64,000 nt of DNA from Notospermus geniculatus (Eukaryota > Nemertea > Pilidiophora > Heteronemertea > Lineidae), in contig NMRB01000021.1 in the NCBI GenBank assembly GCA_002633025.1, positions 312,071-376,070 of the forward strand, in the 5' to 3' direction. Shown one piece after another: positions 24,424 to 36,290 of this stretch. A program made the position numbers and the translations under genes. How positions within the stretch are numbered: position 1 is the first letter of the stretch; the number at the start of each line of letters is the position of its first letter. The notes beneath the pieces are model-generated. The model saw only the letters and a list, made by a program, of their open reading frames with translations. It was not told where the DNA came from and made no database searches.

Positions 24424-25234
24424 AAGAGGTTCAACTAGATTATAAGAATGAAAAATTGGCGAATTTCCCGTTATTTCAACTAAAACAAAAGACCTTTGCA
24501 AAATGTCATTAAAGTAGTAAAAATACACAAGTCCTTAAAATGCCGTTTACAACACATGTTAAATGCATTGTATACTTTGTATTTATAAGGTTACATTTGT
24601 TTATATCCTTTGCCTTTCATGAAAATAATGACAAATAACACCAATATCCTCTCAACTTTGGCAATTTGTTCAACTCTAGCAGTGGGGGCATCATACAACA
24701 GCCTTTCATGGCTATGGCTTGTTAAGCACACTCAACAAGGGCAACGTACCAAACTTGAAAACCTACACAAGTCAGTGGAAAATAATCCATGTCGCAGTTA
24801 CCTAATGATGTTAGGGTAACTTGGTTTACTTTCCATGAGGCAAATCCAAGGTTGTGCTCAGTCAACTGGTGAATACTGTGGTTTGTGGTTCAATCATTGT
24901 GTTTATATGGTGTCTGTTGCACAGGCCTGACATTCTGCCCTTGTTGAAGTAAGGTTGTCTTCGACTGTAGTATGCCTCACACCTGACTGCCTGTTCTTAA
25001 CAAGTCATATACATGAAAGGCTGTTCTGTGATGCCCCCACTGCTAGAGTTGAACAAATTGCCAAAGTTGAGAGGATATTGGTATACAATGTATTTAACAT
25101 GTGTTGTAAACGGCATTTTAAGGACTTGTGTATTTCTACTACTTTAATGACATTTTGCAAAGGTCTTTTGTTTCAGTTGAAATAACGGGAAATTCGCCAA
25201 TTTTTCATTCTTATAATCTAGTTTAACCTCTTAA
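24424..25234. mobile_element. Palindromic element with arms of about 300 bp
   Basis: GTTAAGAGGTTCAACTAG at the left is mirrored by CTAGTTTAACCTCTTAA at the right. The ORFs at 24610 (+) and 24955 (+) lie in inverted copies. The loop shares ATGTTAGGGT with 21730-21800. Confidence 0.8.
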
Positions 25235-25891
25235 GAGTCAGTCCACGGATAGACCATGCAAAATCATGCAAAAGTGATAAGGTGGGGGGGTCAGCGGATC
25301 TGGCTTAAATTTCTAAGATACTTTGGTCTAGGGGTAGAATGACCACTGGTAAAACATTTTGAGAAAAGATCACACTGACAGAGCGTGAGGGGTGAAAGTA
25401 GTTTTAATGCATTATCCATTTGAAAAAAATGACGGTTTTTCACTGAAACTTGTTCCGTATGATAATTTTTGACACATTTCCTGGCCACAGGAAACAATAT
25501 TGCTTATAAAGGATAGAAAGTAGAAATCATGCCCAGTTTTTTCACGTTTGAGTTTTGTTCAAATCATTTTTCCCTTATAGGTACTCTGCCCCTTAAAGGA
25601 ACAATTTTCCAAAATTTCCAAAAAAGTTACTTCTTATAAGGCCTATATCTCACTCTTTGCAGGGATTCAGGGTCTCCCGTTTTCACAGAAGTAAGGGGAG
25701 ACATTGCCCTTTCAGATGCAAAAATAAAATCTTTGGGCGCTACCCCAGCTACTTCGGCGTTGCACTTTGAATCACAGGTATTTTTTCGTGATGTTGAATT
25801 TTACAATGTAGTACCTAACCAAATATCCTTATTGGGGAGCGTCATCTGTGAATGTAGAGGTTAAAGAGGCTTCAAATATTACCCTCTGGCT

Positions 25892-26230
25892 TTGCAGATG
25901 CCGCAAATGTCGCCAAAGCCTAAGTTTCGGTGCACATATAGTGCAGTAAGGGAACCGTTTATTAGACACCGCCTGTGCGGAATTGAACAATTAAAAAACA
26001 TGGCTAACACATATTATGGTCAGTCTCCTGTGGTTCAGGAGCGGAATATTAGCCTGAAGTGCGGGCTTTCTGACATTTTCCCTGAAATAGAATGTGGTGT
26101 ATGTAAAACATAAGGTAAAGACTTGAGTGTTGTCCTATAAAAGCAATTTACCAAGGCCATTCGTACACATTTAAGACGTATAATGGTGTTTGCAGCAGAA
26201 TGTAAAGACCACCCGATATGCAAGCATTCC
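25892..26230 (+). pseudogene. Cysteine-containing relic frame, unidentified
   Basis: A 73-residue frame contains paired cysteines (LKCGLSDIFPEIECGVCKT) and is followed, after a stop, by KAIRTHLRRIMVFAAECKDH in a nearby frame. The pattern suggests a broken zinc-binding protein, possibly transposon-derived. I cannot name it. Confidence 0.25.
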
Positions 26231-27420
26231 TCCGCACAGTGTTTATGAAGGGGGGGGGGGATTCTGGCATGAAGAGCCCCATCAGATGTCTTGTGGAGGA
26301 TTAAAGCTCTGTTCAGTAGGGATCATTGGCTGATCCATCAGCAAACAGTGTACATTTTAGATTGTCTGCGAGACAAAAGTCTGGTCGTCTGCCCGATGTA
26401 GAAACTGAGAACGTTACTAATGATGATCAGGAAATGGCAGTCAGGGAGGGACTAGATGTCGACTTAGGAAGGAAGTTGTGAAAGAAGCTGCCCTTTAGCT
26501 GTGCAGTACTTTGAGATTTGGGTGTACATGTACACACACTGCTCAAAAGCATTGCAACATAACTTTTCGTTAATTTCTCGGTAGTCAGTCAGTCATCGAT
26601 GTTTGATTCCCATATGTGGAGGGGAATACTTTCAGTGTTATAAACATATTGGTTTGAAAAGTTTTAAGGAAAAGTGAATTCATTCACAACTTCGAAAAAA
26701 AAATGCGTTGAAAATGTGTATTATTTTCGTGTTACCGGTATTTAATATAAAAAATTGACCAATTTCGTGAAAAAAATCGGACTTTTAAAGAAAAGTTCTA
26801 TTTTCTTGATAACTGTGGCCTTTCATTGGATGAAACTGGCATGGCTGAGACACTTGGAATGACAACTTTTTCATCAGCAGTGGAGTCTCATGCCAAATCT
26901 TTCAGTTTGTAATATTTTTCGATATTATCAAATATCTTTTTTCACATTTGATATTTTTCATTTTTCTTGTAACTCCTTGCTCATCATCAGGCTTCGTTAT
27001 CGTGGAAAGGAAGCGTGATCCAGTATCACAATAAGTTTTTGTCATTTTCGTGTTTCGATATTTCTTTTTCATGGCTTGATATTTTACATTGCAGTGAGAT
27101 TTTTCAGTCCATATTGTCAACAGCGTGTTTTGCAATAGGCCCACCTATATACTGTATATTTAAAAAGAGATATAAAAGTACATGTAGTAAATACATAAGA
27201 GAAATCCAGAAAAAAAAAGATGTTTGCAATACTTTTGAGCAGATGTCTTCATCCTCAACAAAACCATGTCATGAGGTGTTGGGGTTTATAATTTCCATGT
27301 CATTGAATACAAAACCAAACCAGAGGAACTTGTACATTCATAGATGGCAGATTATGGTTAGAACATCCTACACGTCCAATAGGCCTAGCAGCAACACCAG
27401 GCCTAATTAGGGGTAACGTT
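26231..27420. other. AT-rich non-coding stretch
   Basis: It includes a G10 run near 26250. Frames at 27015-27410 (+) and 26902-27144 (-) have no recognisable protein features. Confidence 0.4.
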
Positions 27421-27429
27421 AGACAAGGA

Positions 27430-28200
27430 ATGAAACAAGAGGCCCAAGGGCCTGGCGCTCAGCTGACAGTTGACTTCAGTTGTAGTTGTAGGTGTAGTGA
27501 AGCATGCTGAAGGAGAGGTGGAACTGTAAACTGGGTCCAAGAATTTTATTATAGAAAACGAAGAGAAAGACACCTTGGCTCAACTGGTCTTTATTACACT
27601 TCATTACCTTCAGTTTGACACCAAACATGACTACCTTGGCGCAACTGGTCTCTAAGTAGGTCAGTAGGTCACGGAAGTAGGTCAGTTCAACCCAACACGT
27701 CATTACCTTTAGTTTGATACCAAACATGGCTACCTTGGCTCACCTGGTCTTTAAGTAGGTAAATAGGTCATGGAAGTAGGTCAGTTCAAACCTACACTTC
27801 ATTACCTTTAGTTTGATACCAAACATTACTACCTTGGCTCAACTGGTCTTTAAGTAGGTCACTAGGTCATGGAAGTAGGTCAGTTCAAACCTACACTTTA
27901 TTACCTTTAGTTTGATACCAAACATGACTACCNGTAGGTCACTAGGTCATGGAAGTAGGTCAGTTCAAACCTACACTTCATTACCTTTAGTTTGATACCA
28001 AACATGACTACCTTGGCTCAACTGGTCTTTAAGTAGGTCACTAGCTCATCGAAGTAGGCCACTTCAAACCTACACCTCATTACCTTTAGTTTGATACCAA
28101 TCATGACTACCTTGGCTCAACTGGGCTTTAAGTAGTCCGGTACTAACTCTCCGCCTGACTCGAAATCACGGACCCTCGCATCAGATGGGAAGGGGTTAAT
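27430..28200. repeat. About 98-bp tandem repeat, 5-6 copies
   Basis: Units contain CTACCTTGGCTCAACTGG, TAAGTAGGTCACTAGGTC and TACCTTTAGTTTGATACC. The array follows a GAGGCCCAAGGGCCTGGCGC header. One copy has a sequencing N and a deletion at 27933. Confidence 0.9.
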
Positions 28201-28365
28201 AGGCCTATATAACTTAGGAGTCGAGATGGATGTTATATTAGACCTACTTGGTGACAATGGGTTAATACCAGATAGTCGTGCAATTGGTGGTGAAGTGAGA
28301 TAGATATCTTTTGAGATGCATTGGGTGGGAAGGAGTTAATATGGGAACCCAATCCACGACTGACG

Positions 28366-28690
28366 TCACTTATGGTGGATGAAGTGAGAAAGGGCATATC
28401 TGATCTGGCGATGCTCTCCACCATTCAATAGTAACTTGCCATTCAATACAACAGGGTGTTTGACCGTCTCCGACAGTTCAACATGAACGTCCTTGAGGAA
28501 GGATAAGCCGCGGCCGGGACAGAATTCGTCTCTTCTCGGTTTATCAAATACAAATAAGACAAAATCCATGACTGTCGCCGTGTCGCGTTTTTGAGAGCGA
28601 TGTGTCCTGAACTTCACCTGATGAAACCAAGAGTTCCCTGTGCCTTCGTCGTTGATGGTCCCAATCAAACTAAACACATGGCATGCTATC
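28366..28690 (-). other. Unassigned minus-strand open frame
   Basis: About 105 codons, from LIGTINDEGTGNSWFHQVKF to RYALSHFIHHK, with balanced composition. It is preceded by a weak TTTAG acceptor and followed by a possible donor, ATAA/GTGACG. The first 30 bp are duplicated at 28845-28880. No family recognised; could be a chance or transposon frame. Confidence 0.3.
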
Positions 28691-28885
28691 GAAATGTGTG
28701 AAATATAAGGAATTTTTATTGTCATATGCAACAAAAACAGCCAGAGTCGGAGACTCGAAATGACCAATGAGAAGCGATTTAGAGATGGAGCAGTGAAAAG
28801 CGAGGGGCCGACGATAGGCCTCATTCGGCTGATATCACCAAAATTATCATCCTTCGTCGTTAATGGTCCCAATCAGACTAAATAT

Positions 28886-29624
28886 CAGTGTTCTCCAACT
28901 TTTTTCCTGATGACTTGGCGGCATGGGGGGAGCGCGAAGGGGGTGTCCCCCCTCGCACGAAGAAATTTTTGAAAATTGGAGAATAAAAGACCCAATTTCC
29001 CGGCATCTGTGATGAACAATCGATTCGAGCGGCGGCCATTACAAGGAAGTCACTTGGCACGAAACCTGACGGAAATTGCCGAACGACTGGCCGAGTGTGT
29101 GACATCAGACGCTGTACCAAATATGGTCACCGTTACGCTACTATTCCATTCATCACTGTTCATGGCTAGAGTTGATTGACCAATCAGGAAGAAGGGCGCG
29201 AACAGACGTGAATGCATTATGTAGATTGTGCATAAATTATTGATTTTCATTTTGAAGTGGAGTCCCCATGCAGACTGCGACCGGCGTAGCTGTTGTCGGA
29301 GGGAGAGCGCGGTTCCCGCCTTCATGGCGATTTGGTCAGTTTAATGGTGGGCGATTCAGAGAATGACTTTGGGGCTGGGGAGAAGGAAACAACTTTGTTT
29401 TCAGGTCAGTTGATAAACAAATTGACTGAGATCGATGATAGAAGGCAAAACACCAATGTTTATTGTCAATTTGAACTCGTGGTTTTTCAACATGGCGGCA
29501 ATTTTTTTAACTTGGCGGCAAAAATTTTCGGGTTGGCGGAAGGACTCAACTCGGCCGCCGGGTTGGCGGGCTAATATTTTGAATTGGCAGCAGGTAGGCA
29601 GCTTATAGGAGTTGGAGAACACTG
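28886..29624. mobile_element. hAT-like non-autonomous element, 6-bp duplication
   Basis: 739 bp with inverted ends CAGTGTTCTCCAACT, flanked by AAATAT at 28880-28885 and 29625-29630. The right subterminal region has repeated TTGGCGG words. No transposase frame. Confidence 0.8.
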
Positions 29625-29639
29625 AAATATGTATCAAAT

Positions 29640-30310
29640 AATCTAAATATGTGCAATTTTAACAATTTCTAAGGCAGCACATTATGGAAAGCAGCCCGAG
29701 TCGAAGACTTGGAATGAAGTGCATGAAGCCGAGATCGCGGTTGTCGGTTCGATCATTGTGATTTTTTCCAATAATTGTCATATTTTGAACCCACTCGTGT
29801 CTTTTTTTGATGAAAAATAATTTCAGTTATTGTTTGATGGTACTCTAAAATACCACTCACGTATGATTTCATAAGGCGATTGTCTATGATCATTGGGATT
29901 TTATGTGATGATCATAGGTATATTTCATCTCGATTCACTTTGTGCAAGCACACGACATTTCCCATGATTCCTCATTCCATGAATAAAAGAGCATCCAACA
30001 TGTCAAAGTAACTGGAGCGGGAAATTTAAATAGTGCTGTTTTCTATTTTGTCACCTAGCGCCCCCTGGAGAACAAATTTCGAATTAATTTCCATTGCACT
30101 TGGTGTACAAGAATTATACGTCTCGACGATGCATCGAGAAAACTCGTGAAGAAATATTAACATTTGAAGTGTTTGGGGGGACGAAGAAAAATGGGTAGAT
30201 CCTTGTGAGCCGCCCTTTGTACCTTACCGTGTGCACCCTATCGTCAAGAATAGCACGGATGATGACGAGAACTGTTTACTGTTGGCGCCACACATTATCT
30301 GTTGTAAGCT
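29640..30310. other. Non-coding stretch
   Basis: No gene or repeat recognised apart from AT-rich DNA. It lies downstream (on the minus strand) of the WD40-type exon. Confidence 0.4.
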
Positions 30311-30313
30311 TAC

Positions 30314-30433
30314 CTGTAGAGGCCCTCTAGAGCGTAACACTATTTTGGTCGAGTCATAAGACACATCACAGGACCATATCTCATCACCGGTATTGCATGT
30401 GAATAAACATTCGGCTGACTTCACATCCCAAAC
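30314..30433 (-). CDS. WD40-type exon, host gene unresolved
   Basis: On the minus strand an ATTATTCCAG acceptor precedes 40 codons in phase 0, ending at a consensus donor, CTACAG/GTAAGC. The peptide begins VWDVKSAECLFTC and continues GDEIWSCDVSYDSTKIV, matching the end of one WD repeat (the VWD strand) and the first strands of the next. The exon length of 120 nt, one repeat, fits a WD40 gene. No neighbouring repeat exons were found within several kilobases, and the DNA on both sides is transposon-rich. The exon lies in what would be the first intron of cyclin Y if that gene continues leftward. It may belong to a long-intron gene or be a displaced fragment. Confidence 0.55.
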
Positions 30434-30548
30434 CTGGAATAATGAAATGGTCCATGGACCATGTGCTCACCCGTTTGGACATAATAGTATACTGTAATGA
30501 CAGAGAGAGGTAGGCCTATATCAGTTATATGAGCAATCTGGGCAAGTC

Positions 30549-30855
30549 CATCTTCGATGATCGAAGGCCAATCTGCTCACCACTCCGTTACATCGCACAT
30601 CACCCTTCGAGTAATAGACCAGTCGGCGGCGTATCTTGGCACGATGCCAACTTTACCAGTCGACCAATCATATTGCACTTTATATCGGGTCTTCGGCTAC
30701 CTCTATTTGTACCACGATTCAAATTTTACAACACCGATTCTGATTGGCCTCTTCTTCTGGAGGCGGCAGATACGCCGTGGACCGGTCAATTTCTCGAAGG
30801 GTGATGTGGGATGTAACGCAGTGGAGAGCAGATCGGCCTTCGATTATCGAAGATG
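30549..30855. mobile_element. MITE with CATCTTCGAT ends, copy 1
   Basis: 307 bp. Long inverted ends (about 60 bp) start CATCTTCGATGATCGAAGGC. About 90% identical, in direct orientation, to 31895-32203. Confidence 0.85.
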
Positions 30856-30869
30856 GGGTAAGTCATTCC

Positions 30870-31806
30870 CAAGTTGTAGGACTTCAATGATTTTCAGTTT
30901 ATGCCACCTGGCGGCCATATTGGATGTCCAATCGGGCCAACACTTCACATGCACATAAAGGTCATCTAGAGGGAGCCACATAGCACATTTGAGTGCTCTG
31001 GGTCAAGTCATTCGTGAGTTATAGCACATTTGATGATTTTCGGGTTATGCCACCTGGCGGCCATATTGTAAGTTTAATCAGGCCGAAATTTGACGTGCTT
31101 GTAAAGGTCATCTAGAAGGAGGTAAATATCAAGTTTGATTGTTCTGGGTCACGTCGTTCCTGAGTTATAGCACATTTGATGATTTTCGGGTTACGCCACC
31201 TGGTGGCCATATTGGAAGTTTCATCAGGCCGAAATTTGTCGTGCTTGTAAAGGTCATCTAGAGGGAGATAAATATCAAGTTTGAGCACTCTGGGTCAAGC
31301 CGTTCCTGAGTTATAGCACTTGGAAGATTTTCAGGTTACGCCACCTGGCAGCCATATTGGATATTCGATCGGGCCGAAACTCGGTAATTTTGTAGATACT
31401 CCTCTAATAAACGTTTATGCAAGATATGAAGACGCTCGGTGAAATAATGAAGAACTGTGGCAGGTTCGTTACTTTTGTCGAACTTTGACCTCTGTGACCT
31501 TGAAAAGTAGGTCAAATCAAAAACCCGTTATATATGTTATGTATCTTAATATGATACACCTATGATAAAAATTTGGAGATGATCAAGTCATTAGTTCAGG
31601 AGTTATTGCACTTTTTGTGTTTTTGGTTTTGGCCACCCGGAGGCCAAGCCAAGAATCGAATCAGACCGAAACTTGGTGTGACAGGTCATCTGACCTAGGG
31701 GTATATATGTACAAAGTTTCAGATCAATAGCCCCAGCGGTTACAAAACGTGCCCTGCTAACGGACGACGACGCTGCACCATTGTAAGAGCTCACAGGTGA
31801 GCTAAA
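30870..31806. repeat. About 145-bp tandem repeat plus repeat tail
   Basis: Four copies of a unit containing GATTTTCGGGTTACGCCACC and GGCGGCCATATTG near 30888, 31034, 31178 and 31325, then a tail with ACAAAGTTTCAGATCAATAG ending GAGCTCACAGGTGAGCTAAA. The tail may be the 3' partner of the header at 27430. Confidence 0.75.
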
Positions 31807-31894
31807 AATCCAGTTGCTTGTTAAGAGACTTTTAAGCGTTTGCTTAGTTTAGGCGATGTGGAAAACGGAAGAAGGAAGTTTGTTTTCCTAATTT

Positions 31895-32203
31895 CATCTT
31901 CGATAATCGAAGGCTGATCTGCTCTCCATTGCGTTACATCGCACATCACCCTTCGAGAAATAGACCAGTCGGCGGCGTATCTTGGCACCATGCCAACTTT
32001 ACCGGTCGACCAATCATATATGACACTTTATATCGGGTCTTCGGCTACAACTCTTTGTACCATGATTCGAATTTTACAACACCGATTGTGATTGGCCTCT
32101 TCTTCTCGAGGCGGCAGATACGCCGTGGGCCGGTCAATTTCTCGAAGGGTGATGTGCGGTGTAACATAGTGGAGAGCAGATCGGCCTTCGATCATCAAAG
32201 ATG
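31895..32203. mobile_element. MITE with CATCTTCGAT ends, copy 2
   Basis: 309 bp relative of 30549-30855 in the same orientation. Confidence 0.85.
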
Positions 32204-33000
32204 CCTAATTTAGACACCTCTCAGTCAGATGGATCCAATGAAAAATACAATGTAGTTTCATGTTGTGTTTCTCAAACTACAGTTTGTGTTACATTCTCAT
32301 ATCAGTCTCACTGGTCGGCATATATGACAGGAGTCTCAAAATGTTTAGACATTCTGAAACCCTATAACCTACAGACCTACCCTCAGACAGTAATCATCAG
32401 ATGAGGACAATAATCTGGTATCGTCATGAAAGAAGGCACAGTGACTCACACCCCCAGTATGACCTTCACACACCATCGATGAGCCATCATTGGACCACAG
32501 CTAAAGAAGAATGAGAAAGAAGTGTGATTTGCCTGTCATCTCTCATCGACACTTTTATCACTGCAAGGGATGATCTCATAATCAACTGAATCAACTGATT
32601 GTCACTCCCTAAACCTTTACCAATGATCTGTAGAGAATGGATGCCTTGATTCATACTTGAGATGCCGCGTGTCGGCGCCCACCGCGCACTGAAATTCAAA
32701 TACAGGTATGACAGGAAAGATTGTCCCCAGGAAAAACTGTCCCAGGAACAAAAGATCCTATTGTTACATTCTAATCTCTGGTGATTGGTTTCTATAGCCA
32801 TGCACCTTCTCCGTCATTGAACAATAGAAGCGGACACTTTTTACAGAGGGACACACTTCACTGTTACACCGGCATCCTCGTTTTGATTTATATCGGGTGG
32901 GCATAAAAATGGGCCGTACTTTGATGCTGCATTGCTCCATTATCCTTTTTTCAAGCCGTTTCAAATTTTAGACATTCAAATGGCATGATGTTGGTAATAT
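32204..33000. other. Non-coding stretch
   Basis: No exon or named repeat found. Minus-strand frames of 66-104 codons lack protein features. Confidence 0.4.
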
Positions 33001-33007
33001 TTGGTCT

Positions 33008-33120
33008 GTCAGAGTGGCGCAATGGAAACATCGGCGCCTGTCACCTCTGAGGTCGCGGGTTCGATTCCTATGTTACAGCGCAGTTTCCGAAAACCACTGT
33101 GAGAATTCTGTCACACCCGT
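33008..33120 (+). repeat. tRNA-derived SINE fragment
   Basis: Has a polymerase III A-box (TGGCGCAATGG) and B-box (GGTTCGATTCC) about 40 bp apart, but the acceptor and anticodon arms do not pair as in a functional tRNA. A decayed tRNA-derived SINE is the best reading. Confidence 0.6.
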
Positions 33121-33429
33121 GACAAATACCTTTTTCACTTTAAATGGTAATTAAAAGGAATCAATCTTTTTATTGCTTGGTGGTCAATACTCCAGGGTCC
33201 GTATTCATAAACATACTTAAGTCAAAGTATGATACTTTATTCCTACCTAACCTAAGCATCATGCTCAAGTCAAATTCTATAACACACTTACCTAAAGTGT
33301 CATGCCTAAGTGGAATTCAATATGCTACTTATCTAATGCATATGTTCAACTTGGCACTCAAATATAAGACACCTCCTGAGCTGTCTTAAGTAGGCGAAAG
33401 TTGAACATTCACAGTCATTTCTTGCTGCG

Positions 33430-34110
33430 TTTTTGCTTGCGGGGCAAGAACAATTCGCTAGACGGCGTGCAATATGAAGAGAACGGGTTTTTAGAGACCG
33501 CCTCCATCCATTGGATGCATACAACGACTTAGAACTGTATCAAAGGTATCGACTCGACCGCCCAAAGATTATCGAACTGATTGATGCTGTGGGGCATGAA
33601 CTCGACCCTAAAGGCCTGTCTACACCATCAACATTTTCAAAACATTTCTGCGACAAAACGTTTTGAAATGTTTTGGAAATGTTGCAGCTGTTTCGGGATT
33701 GGTCTACACTCTATAATGAAAACATGCTTTCAAATTGTTTTGCAAAAGTTGCAAGCCCAGTCCGCGCTGTGCAACAAACCGAAAACAACGGTGTTTTGGA
33801 AATGTTGCAGCTGGATGTTTGTGAAATGTTTTGGAAATGTTGATGGTGTAGACAGGCCTTAAAACACTGAGGAACCATGCCCATGCCGAGAGAGCTGAAA
33901 GTTCTGGCTGCGTTGCGTTTTCATGGCACGGGGTCGTTTTCAGTTACTGAATGGGGACTCCCTGCACCATCACAACCAACGATGAGCAGTTATTTCACAA
34001 GTAATCTTCGCATTTTCGCCTCTTTCCTTCCGAGGGTTGTCAAATTCCCAGAATTGTGTCACTTTTCAGTGCTTATCCCGGCCGAAACCACAAAATTTTA
34101 ACATGCTTGT
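33430..34110 (+). pseudogene. Harbinger (HARBI1-like) transposase N-terminal relic
   Basis: Before the nested MITE the frame reads RERVFRDRLHPLD and then ELYQRYRLDRPKIIELIDAV; after it comes KVLAALRFHGTGSFSVTE. The RYR...I..L and LAALRF.GTGSF signatures are those of the N-terminal helical region of PIF/Harbinger nucleases. The frame is broken by a 248-bp insertion and at least one further frameshift, and the catalytic DDE domain is not seen. Dead copy. Confidence 0.7.
33612..33859. mobile_element. MITE nested in Harbinger relic, TAA duplication
   Basis: 248 bp with ends AGGCCTGTCTACACCATCAA, TAA at 33609-33611 and 33860-33862. Same family as 13770-14375. Confidence 0.9.
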
Positions 34111-34322
34111 GGTTGAAATCTAACAAACTACCCAGCCGGAAAGGTTATGCATGATGCCTTAAGTTATTCATCATGCTAAGCAAAGTATAATACTTAGCCA
34201 CGTTTATGAATTCCAACTTGAGCATTATACCTAGCTATGTATGACACTTACAGAGTAGTCATGACTAGCTTAGGAACTTTTATGAATACGGGCCCAGGCC
34301 CCATATTCATAAACGTACTTAA

Positions 34323-35005
34323 GGCGGGGGGCTACCTATAGCTGAGCTCATTCCCTAGTGGCAATCCACGGAACTTTCCTTTGTGGGCTGATCATTCACA
34401 TTCAGATTAAATCCCATCACCCTCATATACTGTTTTCGAAAACCAATCTTCAGTGTACGTGCCGACCCTAAATCTTTTGTGTCCACTGCGGGTATTGTTC
34501 AGCTCTGTCGCTGTGCTTTGGTCACAAATGGCCGAACAGAGTTTACTGGAAGAGCGGGAATATGCTGATCTACATAACAAAGAAGTAACTGGCGAGCGAT
34601 GTGGAAATTTTCAAATTTCCCAAACAAGTTTTCTCTTTTTTGGACACATATATTTGAAAAATTTCTTTTGTATGTTATTGCCATATGTGCATTCTAGGGC
34701 AACACGATCGCCTTTTTTGAATAGTTGGTCGGGAATATGAAATATTTCAAAAACTGTAAATCNAAACTGATGTGTCGCATCCCAAGTCTGCAAAATTGTT
34801 TGCGAACTCAAATTTTGACAACTTGTTATAACCTAATTAACTCCATCGTAATTGGTCAAAATGAACAATTCTTTCACAGAACGGAAGCATAAAGGTTGTA
34901 GCTAAAACATTTCGTTGAAATCAGTTAGTTAATTTTTGTCATGAATATGTTAGGACGCTTGTTTTCAAAGAGCGTCAGTAAAGTCGGCATACGTAGCCCC
35001 CCGCC
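34323..35005. mobile_element. TTAA-inserting element X (piggyBac-type target)
   Basis: 683 bp with ends GGCGGGGGGCTAC and GTAGCCCCCCGCC, TTAA on both sides (34319-34322, 35006-35009). No transposase frame. Confidence 0.85.
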
Positions 35006-35009
35006 TTAA

Positions 35010-35164
35010 AGGGCCTCTAGAGGCAGCCAGCATGGCAGGGGAAAACCCCGGGGAAAACCCAGGTTGAATACCTCGTACCAGTGATTATTACGTTAAAGTG
35101 GCGCCGCCTGGCCGAAGAACCGGTACTGATAGTAGCCTAATGGCGAGCTGCCTCTAGAGGCCCT
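35010..35164. mobile_element. TTAA-inserting element Y
   Basis: 155 bp with ends AGGGCCTCTAGAGGCAGC and the complement, TTAA at 35006-35009 (shared with X) and 35165-35168. A related fragment is near 3080-3210. Confidence 0.85.
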
Positions 35165-36290
35165 TTAAGTCAAAGTAAGACACCTATGTAGCATCTTATA
35201 CGCTACTTAAACTTTGTGACTTGCTCAACCATACCCCTATATTTGAGACTCCTCTGGGGCTGTCTTAACTTTAAGTGGATTGGACAAGTTGCAAAGAAAT
35301 ATTCATTTAATCGGAAAAATCAAGCAATAATAGTGAGGTAATACGAAATACGAAATTGGGCTTCATATCCATGGCGTAATGTAATTCAGGATATGGTTGG
35401 TACCACAAATATCGACTGCTGCAGGAGCGTCTTTTAACGTATGATATGACGTTAGACCGTGATAGAGTTGCGATGTAAATTAAACTTTGAAATTTATCTT
35501 TCGTTTCTACTTCGTGGCTAAGAAGTGGAAATTTAAAAATTCAGGATGCACCGTAACTCTCTAGGTCTTACGTGAACTGCTAAAAGACGCACAGGGGCAT
35601 TCATGCTACCAAAGCCATCTCCAGAAATACATTAGGTCCATGGAAATGAAGTTGAATTTCCTGTTTTTAATTTCCTATTTCCTGTTTCTGCAGATTTTCG
35701 AAACCTCTCTTTTTCAAAAACTGCGATTATAATATAACGGACAGTCACGGTAAAGGAAATTGACAATCGATGCCGGAGGTATGTGACACAGTCAATAGTT
35801 TTCCATAATGTCCAAAACAGTTTGGACGGATGCGATGACCACAAACTGGTCCCCACCGACTTGAGCATGCTGTGCGACGTGAGTTTTTTTGGACCAAGTG
35901 CACCCATTTGAAATTTTCTATAATTTGTAATTATATCAATGCTACAGATGAGATAGACAAACAGCACGGCACACCAATGTATGCGGTACCTTTTTCGTAG
36001 TCCCCCGTAACAGGCTGTTAAATATTACACAAGAATCTGTCTTCTTCCTCTCTGTCAAGTGTTTTGGCCCATTTCCAAACCACAAAAATTGGAATGAAAT
36101 GTGACATTCTGCCCTGGGAATGATTTGAGCAATACGCTAAGCAGGTCCCTCAAATCTAAGATAGTTACTAATCTAAGTCCCTCACTTAGTCGTTTTATGA
36201 ATACCAAGATAAGCATGGCACTTCCGGAAGCAAGATACTAAGTGTTTTTTCGCACTTAAGTTAAGAACGTTTATGAATATGGACCCAGGC

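Larger units (their letters stand above)
33196..34297. mobile_element. Harbinger-like element, copy 1
   Basis: Left end GGTCCGTATTCATAAACATA and right end TTTTATGAATACGGGCCC are inverted. It contains a broken transposase (33430-34110) and a nested MITE. It abuts a second copy beginning CCATATTCATAAACGTACTT at 34301. Confidence 0.75.
34301..36290. mobile_element. Harbinger-like element, copy 2
   Basis: From CCATATTCATAAACGTACTT to AACGTTTATGAATATGG. Internal motif TTTGAGACTCCTCTGGGGCT parallels copies 1 and 3. It has taken two TTAA insertions near its left end. The transposase portion is not readable. Confidence 0.6.

Noticed and set aside
30184-30290. Possible second cyclin Y exon (AILDDRVHT frame)
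   Set aside because: Only the ILDD word resembles the family; the rest does not fit and no clean acceptor precedes it.
33008-33080. Functional tRNA gene
   Set aside because: A and B boxes are present but the arms do not pair into a cloverleaf; treated as SINE.
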